From the NCBI GenBank assembly GCA_965112965.1, contig CBCOTE010000025.1:1-64000 (forward strand): 64,000 bases of DNA. The letters run 5' to 3'. How positions within the stretch are numbered: position 1 is the stretch's first letter; each line of letters begins with the position of its first letter. Below the pieces are notes generated by a model. That model worked only from the letters and a program-made list of their open reading frames with translations, was not told the origin of the DNA and did not search any database. This DNA is from CBCOTE01 sp965112965 (lineage in GTDB: Bacteria; Desulfobacterota; Desulfovibrionia; Desulfovibrionales; Desulfovibrionaceae). Both the position numbers and the translations under genes were made by a program. Of the stretch, positions 1-9,100 are shown piece by piece.

Positions 1-7
1 GAACTTT

Positions 8-163
8 TTATTGGTGACTTCTATATGCGCATAAAGAAATTTGGCGGTGCCTGGCCTTAAGGTCAAAGTGGGCGAACAGGCCTTGATCACTCCACAGCAA
101 GCGGTACACTAATAACAAGTTGATGATAACCAGCAATCCCAGAAAGATTCGATTCCAGCCCAT
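8..163 (-). pseudogene. FtsB/DivIC-like septum formation initiator, frameshifted and cut by the window edge
   Basis: The reading frame begins at an ATG four bases past the stop of the upstream small gene. It starts MGWNRIFLGLLVIINLLLVY, one membrane segment at residues 5-20, then LLWSDQGLFAHFDLKARHRQ. This is the usual layout of the FtsB/DivIC family: a single N-terminal membrane helix followed by a periplasmic coiled coil that joins the divisome. After residue 40 the frame drifts and stops at position 8. Moving to the neighbouring frame there gives FLYAHIEVTNKKF, which looks like the expected coiled-coil continuation, so a one-base insertion near position 40 is likely. Because the window ends here, I cannot tell whether the rest of the gene is intact. 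FtsB family is inferred from length and topology; confidence in the frameshift is moderate. Confidence 0.5.
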
Positions 164-167
164 CGCC

Positions 168-446
168 CTAATGTATGAACTGCAGTCTAGTCGAGACAAT
201 ACACACACTGGCCAGTGGCATACGTAGCTCGTTGAGAAAACTTTCCGTAGCACGCTCGATGCGTGAGACGTCGTCCTCAACGAGAGAAGCATCATTAAGA
301 CGCTCCAGGAAGGCCTTTAGCACCTTATATTCCATGAGTAACATTTGACCCAACTCTATACGCCGTAAATCCGGCTCCAAATCCACGATAGTCTGTAGAC
401 AGTTTTTGAGGCGCACTTGTAACTGTATGAGCTCATACGGCGTCAT
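168..446 (-). CDS. Small conserved helical protein of unknown function
   Basis: This 92-residue protein is predicted to be almost entirely helical, rich in Leu, Glu and Arg, with heptad-like spacing (for example LRRIELGQMLLMEYKVLKAF). It has no signal peptide or membrane segment. The ATG at 446 is preceded by GGGAG about ten bases upstream. It lies between pgsA and the ftsB-like frame, all on the minus strand, with only four bases to the ftsB-like start, so the genes probably formed one transcript. The tight spacing and good codon structure argue that it is real. I do not recognise a function; a role near cell division or the envelope would be a guess from context only. Confidence 0.6.
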   Translation of the reverse strand: MTPYELIQLQVRLKNCLQTIVDLEPDLRRIELGQMLLMEYKVLKAFLERLNDASLVEDDVSRIERATESFLNELRMPLASVCIVSTRLQFIH

Positions 447-574
447 AACGACAACACTCCCTATGCAGGCATTAAGCCTTAGTTTGACCCGTCCCCTCCA
501 AAAAAATTATTCTGGGCCACGCGACATCGTTTACTATAGATAATCAGCCTGGGCGGAGTATCAGGCTATGGCGG

Positions 575-1147
575 CTATCTAATATTTTCTTCCTGACGCC
601 AGTTACGATATACTTGCATAAGATAATTCCCACCAGAAAATACCGTCATGAGCAGAACAATGTAAAGCAGAATTTCACCTATAGGGCGGGGATCAAAACT
701 GAACCAATGGTGGTGAAGGACAAGTGGACATAGGGCCAAAACCTGTAGGAAAGTCTTGAGCTTGCCGAAGCGATCTGCAGCCAAGACTAAGCCTTTCTCC
801 GCGCTAATACCACGCAAGCCCGTGACCACCAGCTCGCGGCAGATAATGATAATAGCTACCCAGGCTGGCACCCAAGGGCGACCACTTATATCATGCAACT
901 GGACCAGCACAATGAAAACTGAACTTATCAGGAGTTTATCAGCCAGAGGGTCAAGGAGCTTGCCGAAATTGGTGACAAGATTCTTACGGCGGGCGACAAT
1001 ACCGTCTACGATATCCGTTAAGGAGGCGACAATAAATACCAGCATAGCTACAAGGCAGCTCACACGGTTGGGAAAATATAACAGCACTACAATAAATGGA
1101 ATCGCCAGAATGCGAGCTAAGGTAATCTTATTGGCCAGGTTGAGCAT
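575..1147 (-). CDS. pgsA: CDP-diacylglycerol--glycerol-3-phosphate 3-phosphatidyltransferase
   Basis: PgsA joins CDP-diacylglycerol and glycerol-3-phosphate to make phosphatidylglycerol-phosphate, the committed step to phosphatidylglycerol and cardiolipin in the inner membrane. The CDP-alcohol phosphatidyltransferase signature is complete: D45, D48-G49, A52-R53, G62, D66 and D70 fit the DG(x)2AR(x)8G(x)3D(x)3D pattern. Several hydrophobic helices surround it. The frame is open further upstream, to 1243, but the start at 1147 (MLNLANKITLAR) is preferred. It has AAGGA seven bases upstream and gives 190 residues, normal for the family, whereas the extra 32 residues are polar and unlike PgsA N-termini. 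It leads the minus-strand group with the small helical protein and the ftsB-like gene. Confidence 0.92.
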   Translation of the reverse strand: MLNLANKITLARILAIPFIVVLLYFPNRVSCLVAMLVFIVASLTDIVDGIVARRKNLVTNFGKLLDPLADKLLISSVFIVLVQLHDISGRPWVPAWVAIIIICRELVVTGLRGISAEKGLVLAADRFGKLKTFLQVLALCPLVLHHHWFSFDPRPIGEILLYIVLLMTVFSGGNYLMQVYRNWRQEENIR

Positions 1148-1973
1148 GCGATAGTCCTTGGTACGGGCGTAGCGCGCCATAGCCTTATGCACGTAATCCC
1201 GCGTATCATCTATGGGGTAGATGTCCCCCCCGTGCCGTTTCATCTTTTATGGGTCTGTGTTTTACTCCACCATAATCAACTATTAATCTATCTAAACAAT
1301 TGAAGAATATCTGCACAATCACTTAACACCGCAATGAATTCAGCTTTAAAGTCTGATTCTAATTCTATAACTGCCTGTAATAAATAGCGATCTATACTAT
1401 ATTTTTTTGCTGTGCCGCTCAACAATTAGCTAAGATGGACTCTTGTTTAACTATAAAAAAGAAAAGTGACGTATTATATCGTTAAAAAAACTATAATAAT
1501 CTTCAAGTCCTGGAGGTACATTAGGCTAATGAATATGGTCATCCTGTGTCGGTTAGAACCGACTTAGACAATATCTTCCCGCTTACCGCGCCCAATCCAG
1601 AGTGACTACTCCACTTCAAAATCCGAAAAGGCACTGTCTGGAGTCCTGCAACAGTGCCACGCTCCCCTGGTGCCTCCTCCGTTCTTATTAAACCGTAAAC
1701 AAACCCAACGCCCCTTTTTTTTGCATGCCACGTCTACTCCCATTTAGCTGTCTTAAATCAGGAAAATAAGGAATATTTAGATATGCACGTTCGCCGTTAC
1801 CTCCAGACTATTAGATGGCTGCGACGACGCTAACGAGTATAAGGAAGGCAAGTTTGGCGAACTATTTTCGAGTAAATACATGACAGACATACCCAGATCA
1901 CAGGTAATTTTACCATAGTCGGATCCAGAGGGATAGCCCCACAAAATCCAACTCATATTTTTTTGAGCAAAAT
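1148..1973. other. Gene-free stretch, decayed sequence
   Basis: No frame longer than about 60 codons and no recognisable protein in either strand. The sequence holds runs such as T8 near 1717 and A7 near 1484 and frequent TAA/TAG triplets, typical of the decayed stretches elsewhere in this window. The part just above 1147 probably carries the pgsA promoter, but I could not pick a convincing one. Confidence 0.5.
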
Positions 1974-2706
1974 CTATAACCCTCTCTTATTAAAGAGAAA
2001 AATCTCATGGCAACAATTATGACAAACTAGCCCGCCCATGTTCTCCACAAACACCAACACGTTAGCCTGGGCGTATTGGAGAAAGTTGATGGCCTTGCAC
2101 ACATCGGCCAGGGAAAACTCCTGGAGCGCGATTACAACGATACATAGAGCGTCCTGGATAATTTTAAGTACGGTCATGAACTTATCCCCAACCCCGGGCG
2201 GGGAATTAATAACCAGATAACTTAAAACTCTCCAATCCGCGTCGGCGATAAACTGACGGATAACCGAATGCTTCATGGGACCACGCCAGAGCACGGCACT
2301 ATCTTGGTCTTTGAGTAATAAGTTCATGGAGACCACGGCCAAGTAGCTGTCATAGTGTTGTAAGGGTTATGGGTCGTCTCCAGCCAATCCTCCTGTCCAT
2401 CCCCTGAGGCCCGAGAGGTTAGACATACTGGGGGGCCTTTAATACCTATACATCCACAAGCCTAACCTGGTACCCCATAGCGGCCAAGGTCACAGCCAAA
2501 TTCACAACCATTGAACTCTTGCCTACACCGCCCTTGCTGCTCATAATGAAAAGTTTGCAACTAACCTGTAGCAAGGCGCCAAAGATGCGCTCGTTCTGCT
2601 ATTCAATTTTGTTATAATACGCCTGGGTGTGCAAGTCATAAATTTTGAATTCACGCCGTCGGCGGCCGGAGCCTACACTTGACCGCTCGAACGATTTTTT
2701 TTGCAT
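1974..2706 (-). pseudogene. Mrp/NBP35-type P-loop ATPase (Fe-S cluster carrier), broken
   Basis: Mrp/NBP35 ATPases carry and deliver Fe-S clusters. Read on the minus strand from about 2706, the remains show the deviant Walker A SSKGGVGKSS around 2540, continuing as a NubP-like strand (MVVNLAVTLAAMGYQVRLVD). After that come in-frame stops and a frame change near 2440. The C-terminal half then reads openly from 2342: LSYLVINSPPGVGD (Walker B-like) and ENMGGLVCHNCCHEIF, the family's C-x2-C cluster-binding motif. There is also a TAG near 2600. The frame at 1974-2342 alone would lack the nucleotide-binding loop, so I call the whole region a pseudogene. A second Mrp-like wreck lies at 40.3 kb. Confidence 0.8.
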
Positions 2707-2755
2707 ACTGAGGTCATAAACGTCTTTTTTTATCTCTATGTGAACTGTTGACGAC

Positions 2756-3412
2756 CTACCAACCGTGCACACCCACCAGATCTACAAATGATACACCGCC
2801 TTTGAGCTCTTGGACCACTCGGCCCTGCTCCTTGCGAACAACTACCAACTCCTGATGGCTCCTTGAATATCCCATAGGGATAACCAGAAGACCCGGATCA
2901 GTCAGCTGCTCCACCAACGGCTCTGGTATTCTTGGACCGCCAGCCGTGACGATAATTCGTTCGAAAGGCGCCATTTCAGGCCAACCTAAAGTGCCGTCAT
3001 CCAGTTTTAACCAAATATTCCTATAACGCATACGTAGGAGTCTATCTGAGGCCAGGGCGTAGAGCTCGCGAACGCGCTCCATACTGTAGACCTCCAACCC
3101 CAGCTCAGCCAATATTGCGGTCTGATAACCTGAGCCCGTACCAATTTCCAGGACCTTCATGCCTGGTAATGCCTTTAAAAGTTCGCTCATCCAGGCTACC
3201 ACATAAGGCTGAGAGATGGTCTGGCCGTAGCCGATAGGCAACGAGTGATCTTCACAGGCCTGCGACAGTAGCGCCTCCTGCACGAATAGATGGCGCGGCA
3301 CAATTCGCATAGCCGCCAATACTGTAGGGTCATGTAGACCTCTATGCTCAATCTGCTCCCGGACCATCCGTTCGTGATTGCGTTTCAGGTCTGGCCCAAA
3401 TGTAGTACGCAC
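2756..3412 (-). CDS. pcm: Protein-L-isoaspartate O-methyltransferase
   Basis: Pcm uses S-adenosylmethionine to methylate L-isoaspartyl residues in damaged proteins so that they can revert to aspartate. The 218-residue protein has the family layout: an N-terminal helical part (MVREQIEHRGLHDPTVLAAM), the RHLFV segment, the substrate-side motif GYGQTISQPYVVAWM, SAM motif I as LEIGTGSGYQTAIL and the post-motif strand VTAGGPRIPEPL. Length is normal for Pcm. The start is a GTG at 3412 with AGGG about ten bases upstream; an ATG at codon 16 is the alternative. It lies beside the mrp pseudogene on the same strand and is divergent from the CBS-domain gene. Confidence 0.93.
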   Translation of the reverse strand: MRTTFGPDLKRNHERMVREQIEHRGLHDPTVLAAMRIVPRHLFVQEALLSQACEDHSLPIGYGQTISQPYVVAWMSELLKALPGMKVLEIGTGSGYQTAILAELGLEVYSMERVRELYALASDRLLRMRYRNIWLKLDDGTLGWPEMAPFERIIVTAGGPRIPEPLVEQLTDPGLLVIPMGYSRSHQELVVVRKEQGRVVQELKGGVSFVDLVGVHGW

Positions 3413-3625
3413 TTCAATAATTCCCTCGCTCGATTCTCATCACCTTCCTGCCAATCAGGACGCTATATAAGCTGCGAGACCCAGGCATTCTTCAACCAGA
3501 TTTTACCACTTGCGTCAACTCGCCGCTATTTATCACACGCGTCGCAATAATGTCTCGGCCTTGACAGAGCGGCCAGAATTATAAAAAGTATACATTAGTG
3601 TTCAATAAAATTGAGGTGCAAGACA

Positions 3626-4063
3626 ATGCTTAAAGTCAAAGAAATTATGACACGAGACGTATTCACTATTAATCGTACTGACACACTGCATACAGCCAGA
3701 TTTATGATGTCCCTTGCTCGCATCCGGCACATCCCAGTAGTCGAAGGAGAAGGTTTTTTTATCGGTCTCTTAACACACCGTGATATTCTATCAGCCTCTA
3801 TTTCTAAGTTCGCAGACGTAGACAAAAATGTGCAAGACGAGATTGATGCAGGTATTCCAGTGAACAAGATCATGCGCACGGATGTCAAGACCGTGGGCCA
3901 GGACTCGCCGTTACGTGAGGTTGCAGTAATCCTCCTACAGCACAAGTATGGCTGCCTTCCAGTTGTGGATCACGGCAAGCTCAAAGGTATCGTGACTGAG
4001 GCTGATTTTCTCAAGCTGACTATCCGTCTATTGGAAAATATGGACCATATCAGCATGCGATAG
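3626..4063 (+). CDS. Tandem CBS-domain protein
   Basis: The 145-residue protein consists of two CBS repeats and nothing else. The first runs from MLKVKEIMTRDVFTI to THRDILSASI, the second from VNKIMRTDVKTV to VTEADFLKL. CBS pairs (Bateman modules) bind adenosyl ligands such as AMP, ATP or SAM and usually regulate a partner. The frame opens with TTG at 3611, but the ATG at 3626 is the better start, since GAGGTG at 3613-3618 forms its ribosome-binding site. It is divergent from pcm with a 213-base gap. The regulated partner is not evident. Confidence 0.85.
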   Translation: MLKVKEIMTRDVFTINRTDTLHTARFMMSLARIRHIPVVEGEGFFIGLLTHRDILSASISKFADVDKNVQDEIDAGIPVNKIMRTDVKTVGQDSPLREVAVILLQHKYGCLPVVDHGKLKGIVTEADFLKLTIRLLENMDHISMR

Positions 4064-4255
4064 AGACGCCGACTCCATTCCATCTGACTAGGTCAATGGA
4101 AAACGCTATCATCTAATATTCTTTTTCTTAAACGACCTGCAGTCGATAACTTTGAAATTTAGTATATGAATCTTACATTTCTAAATAATTTTCATATCAG
4201 TTACCGTAACCACAAATCTAGCCGCGCCCATAAACCAGCTTTTCAAGGATCTATC

Positions 4256-5692
4256 ATGCCGCATCCATCATCACACAGGCCAGGCCTATTTATTGTCGGC
4301 TTTCTCTTAACTATCCTTGCTTTACTTGGAATTGCTTATGCTTTTTTTCTGGATCGCAACGATCCATTAATAGTCCTATCCCCGGCCACCAGCACAGTCT
4401 CAAAAGCTCTTGAATTAACCCTAGAGGTTAAGGATCAGGGCATGGGCATCGCCCTAATTCGCGTGGAAGCCAGACGTAAAGATAGTATACCGATCAAGCT
4501 ACTAGAAAAAAACTTCCTCCCGCCAAAGCCTACCATAATCGAACGCTTCACTTTGGCCGGTCTACCCTGGAAGAGTGGCGAGATAACCTTAGAGGTCACA
4601 GCCCGTGACGCCTCATGGGCTAAATTTTTCCGTGGGAATAAGAGCGTAGTGCTACGAGAGCTAACTTTGGATAATACCCCGCCTATGCTGTCTGTAATCA
4701 ATTGTACTACCAACGTCAGACAAGGCAGCGCCGCAGTCGTAGCCTTTACGGCCAATGAAGAACTCACCATCACAGGCGTGCGAGTAAACGATATATTCTA
4801 TCCAGCCTTTCGACAAAAAAAGGGGAACTATCTCAGCCTTTTTGCCTTCCCCTGGAACCTATCAGCCCGTGAATTCCAGCCCGTGCTCTTCGGCCGAGAT
4901 ATAGCGGGTAATGAACGTGAGATGCATCTAACGATGCATACGCTCCCAGCCAATTTTCGACACGACACCATTAACTTGAGCGATAGCTTCCTGGACCGTA
5001 AGATGCCTGAATTCGAAAAAGATGTGTCGGGTACTATGTCCAATATCGATCGTTATCTACAGGTAAACAACAAGCTGCGCAACGCTAACGCCAAAACAAT
5101 CGCCGAGCTAGGCTGGCGCACAGCAGCCAAGCCCCTTTGGCAAGGACCATTCCAACGTTTCACAGGCAAACTCATGGCCAATTTCGCCGATACTAGAACC
5201 TATCGATATAATGGCAAGGACGTGGACACACAAACACATCTAGGGGTGGACATTGCTTCGCAGAAAAATATTGAAGTATCGGCGGCGAATTACGGTATTG
5301 TAGTCCAAGCGGACTGGCTAGGTATCTACGGCCAAACCGTGATCATAGACCACGGCTTAGGGTTACAATCACTCTACTCGCACCTAAGTGAAATTATGGT
5401 AAAAAAAGACGATGAGGTTCAAAAGGGACAGACTATAGGCCGAACCGGCACTACTGGACTAGCTGGAGGAGATCACCTACATTTCGGTATCCTCATTTCT
5501 GGCCTAGCCGTGTCCCCCACTGAATGGTGGGACCCACATTGGATCAAAGACAACCTAGCAGACTGCATCCCAGATATCCGACCATGCACGACAGATAACC
5601 AGACCACGATCAATAATAAGGCCAAAAATGAACCGACTAAGGCCAGAGGTAAGAGCCATCCATCAAAAAAACTAGGAGACAAAAAATATTGA
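4256..5692 (+). CDS. Membrane-anchored M23 (LytM-type) zinc peptidase
   Basis: This 478-residue protein has an N-terminal membrane anchor (GLFIVGFLLTILALLGIAYA, about residues 10-29), a roughly 270-residue extracytoplasmic region with beta-rich, Ig-like character, then a C-terminal M23 domain. M23 metal ligands are visible in HLGVDIA (H and D) and in HLHFG; the GQTVIIDHGLGLQSLYSHL core is typical. M23 enzymes cut peptidoglycan cross-bridges or act as cell-wall remodelling regulators. The start was placed at 4256 because AAGGA sits seven bases upstream and the anchor then lies near the N-terminus; the frame is open from 4166. The C-terminal 50 residues after the domain are Lys/Thr-rich and of low complexity. 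Confidence 0.88.
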   Translation: MPHPSSHRPGLFIVGFLLTILALLGIAYAFFLDRNDPLIVLSPATSTVSKALELTLEVKDQGMGIALIRVEARRKDSIPIKLLEKNFLPPKPTIIERFTLAGLPWKSGEITLEVTARDASWAKFFRGNKSVVLRELTLDNTPPMLSVINCTTNVRQGSAAVVAFTANEELTITGVRVNDIFYPAFRQKKGNYLSLFAFPWNLSAREFQPVLFGRDIAGNEREMHLTMHTLPANFRHDTINLSDSFLDRKMPEFEKDVSGTMSNIDRYLQVNNKLRNANAKTIAELGWRTAAKPLWQGPFQRFTGKLMANFADTRTYRYNGKDVDTQTHLGVDIASQKNIEVSAANYGIVVQADWLGIYGQTVIIDHGLGLQSLYSHLSEIMVKKDDEVQKGQTIGRTGTTGLAGGDHLHFGILISGLAVSPTEWWDPHWIKDNLADCIPDIRPCTTDNQTTINNKAKNEPTKARGKSHPSKKLGDKKY

Positions 5693-6123
5693 TAAAAAAC
5701 TCACTGAAGCGATAAACATAAATATCTTGCACGTTAGTCGTGCTCTGTCCAGGACTCAACTATAACTATAATCTATAAGACTCAACTTAGAGCATCCTCC
5801 TAAATACAACGTTCCTGGAGTTCCTCTCAGATCTAAAAGTACCAACATCGCGAGGCGAATTGAACGGATCTCTGCTCCTTTTATACACGAAAATATTAGG
5901 TAACATACTAACCTCTCCCAGACACTTTCTACTACGCTATTGTTGTCGATCTTGTCCCAGTCATATCCTGACGGATCTTGCCGTGTCTCCACGGCACTAT
6001 TTCTTTCATCACGATTTTACAAAACATAAATAACATTATAGTTAGCCCTATCAGTATTTTTTTTCCACGGCCGTCTTAGCTAGACTAATGGGCGAGCAGA
6101 ATTGATTTGAAGAGCAACGGGAC
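5693..6123. other. Intergenic stretch with no recognisable gene
   Basis: Between the M23 gene and the end of the PEP-synthase gene. A 78-codon frame at 5756-5992 (minus) has no ribosome-binding site, no recognisable domain and an irregular composition, so I treat it as chance. No clear terminator hairpin was found for either flanking gene. Confidence 0.45.
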
Positions 6124-9100
6124 CTACCAAACTTTTTCACGCTGTACCTTTAAGGCCTGGGCCTGCTCCTCAAAACTAGCAAAACCAGCCTGATGCAGGG
6201 CGTCTTCCACTGTGCGATCCCAATCCCAGCCAGCGTAGATCACCGGTTTATGAAATATCACCCGGAAGCGCTCCAGTTCCTGACGATAAAACCACTCCCG
6301 GCTCGATTCAAGGTTTTCACGCAACTGCCCTGAAAGGCGTGCCAACTCCCCTTCGTACCACTCCGCAAAATCCGCTGGTGTCTCGTTCTTACGCAGGATG
6401 TGCACGTAATTATGCTCCCTGAGTAATTCCTTAAGACGATACATGTGTTGCATCCTGAGCCAACTGCCCAAACCCGCGGTAGAAATACACTGGGCCTCCA
6501 CCTCGGCTAAATCTAACTTTGTGCGACGGTATGTATCCGGCATTACTGAAGCGGATACGATACCCGCAATAGCCATCAGCCCACGTAAAATTACGCTGTT
6601 ACTTACGCCCTGACCGCAAAACCCTACCTTTTTACCGTATTTTTGGCCCGTAAAGATCGTACACAGGATGGCCCATACAACTGCTGGATCTTCCTCGTCG
6701 TAAATATATGCCAATCGCGGATTATCTCGGTCCGTGGCTAGTACCATTTGTGTCATGTCGTTAGAGCCAATAGAAAAACCGTCGAACTCTTCAATAAAAG
6801 CTTTGGCTAAAATCGCATTAGATGGAATCTCGCTCATGAGGATAATCTTGAGCCCATCCACCCCACTTCTGAGTTTATGTATTTGCTCCACGTAGCGCTT
6901 CATGCTGCGCGCTTCTTCAAGAGTACGCACAAAAGGGAACATAAGCTGCAAATTCCTGCCGCCAAAAATACCTCGGGCCAGCTTAAAGGACTCTAGTTCC
7001 CAATCGTGGATATTGCGCGACACCCCTCGGAAACCGAGCATAGGGTTATTTTCAAACTGCTCAAAGAGCATCCCGCCAATGAGATTGCGGTACTCATTAG
7101 ACTTAAAATCCGTTGTCCGATAGACGATAGGCCTACCGTAGAAGGCCATGGCAAAAAGCGCAAGACTCTGGGACAGAGTCTGAACATAATGTTCCTTGCC
7201 CGTCCGATAGCCTCGGGAGCGGATAATCTCCTCGATCTTTTTAGGCACCGAACGCACCTGTTCCATCTCCGCAGCTAGGCCCGTAACTTGGGCTACCTGG
7301 GCCCGCAAGGCGACGATTCGGCCAATAGTATCCATCACCTCAGCATCGTCCTTGACCCTGACCGCCTGCTCCCGAGCCGCTAACTCCAAGTCCTGCCGAC
7401 GCTTAAGGGTATCGGGATCACAGCCCACTAGACAATCTAGCTGGTCGCGTAGTCCAAGAACACAGGATACATGCTCCTCCAGATCGGTGGATGTCTTAAA
7501 CACCTCCAACCAACGGGTAGCGTTGTGCACATATTCCTCGAGCTTGCGTTCCAGATCTCGCAGCTCTCGATGCATAGCCAGGGCATCGTCAGTGCCTACG
7601 CTGCTTACTTTCTCTGAGAGAGCCTCCAGCCGCGGCCCAAACCCTGTGACCCGACCCACATAGGACCGAAGCCGCAGGTCCATATGCACAATGCCGGCAG
7701 CCAGCTGTTCACGTAGGATTTTAGTCAGCTGCGATTCATACTCTTTGAGCTTAGTCTCCACTACCAACTTGAGCGTCCCTTGATCGTAAGACTCCAAGGC
7801 TAGAGGATGTACACCGATATTGCCAAGCATAAACTCGGCCCGCAAGAGGCCAATCTCAAAATCAGGCATCTGGCGTAATCGGGAGAGGAACATGGCCTGA
7901 TCCACATCAGCTAGGATCAGACCGACCTTAGTTTTAGTAGCTGGCAGGACACTCACATCGATCTCGCCGCCAACCTCCACCAAAGGTAACAGACCACGAT
8001 AAAGACGGCCACGGGAGCCATCTACTGTGACCTCGTGGCTGTCCAGTGACCGCAAAGCCTCCAGTCGCTGGATACCAATGATGGCTGGAATGCCCAGTTC
8101 GCGGGAAGTGATAGCTGCGTGACTAGTATCACCACCCACGTCGGCCAGAATAGCCGCAGCGATCCGCATGCCCGGAACCATATCTGGGTCAGTACGCTCA
8201 GCTGCTAGGACGTCGCCCTTCTGAATCTTGTTAAGTTCCAGGGCTGAACGCAGAAAACGCACTGTGCCTTGACCGGCACCACGAGAAGCACCGTTGCCCA
8301 GAAGTATGACCTCTACCGTGGACAGGGCTGCCCGAGAAACCTCTAGGCGGCGCATAAAAATTGAATACGGATGCGCCTCAAATTCCTCGTTCCACCGCGT
8401 CTCAGGCCTGGCCTGAACAAAAAAGAGCCGGTCTGAGGAGTCAATGCAGAACTCAGTGTCCATGATCATCCCACCATAAGCCATACTAATGGCCCGCACG
8501 CCCTTAGCCACCTCCTCGGCCTGGGCTAAAGAAAGGGACCAGCGGAAAACCATAGCCGAGGACACCTCTGCTAATTCGGTACCGCTCTTGTCACTATAAA
8601 CAATCTGCTTGTCTTTCTTACCCATGAAGCGCACTACCACTTCGGCCGAATCATCACGCTGAAATACATAAAACTTATCCGGGGTAACCATGCCGCCCAC
8701 CACAGCCTCGCCTAGACCGTAGCTGGCATCGATGGATACTAAATCATTCCGGTCCGTGCCACGGCAACCCGTGGCTGTATCCGCGCTGAAGGCCGTGCCA
8801 GAAATAATCGGATTGATCATGCGCATGATGCACACTGAGAGTGAAGTATTCTCAATGGCCCACTCACGTTTAGCGTTTAAGGCAATAGCATCGTCCCCGG
8901 TTTCCTCGGCGCGGGACACCGCATCAAGGATAGCCTCACGCCGATATGTCATACTGCGTAGATTATAGGCTGAAGAACAGTCCCAGTGGTAGGCATAAAC
9001 ACACATCTGTTCGCCCACGACATTCAGATAGGTGTCCTGCAATCCAGCAAAAGCCTTCTTGCGGCTATCCTCACCGGCTGCCGATGAGCGCACGGCAACT

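Noticed and set aside
756..1154. A 132-codon plus-strand open frame
   Set aside because: Antisense to pgsA; no family features.
1974..2342. The open minus-strand frame as an intact small gene
   Set aside because: It is the C-terminal half of an Mrp ATPase without its nucleotide-binding loop, preceded by frameshifted N-terminal sequence.
5756..5992. A 78-codon minus-strand frame
   Set aside because: No ribosome-binding site or recognisable sequence; probably chance.
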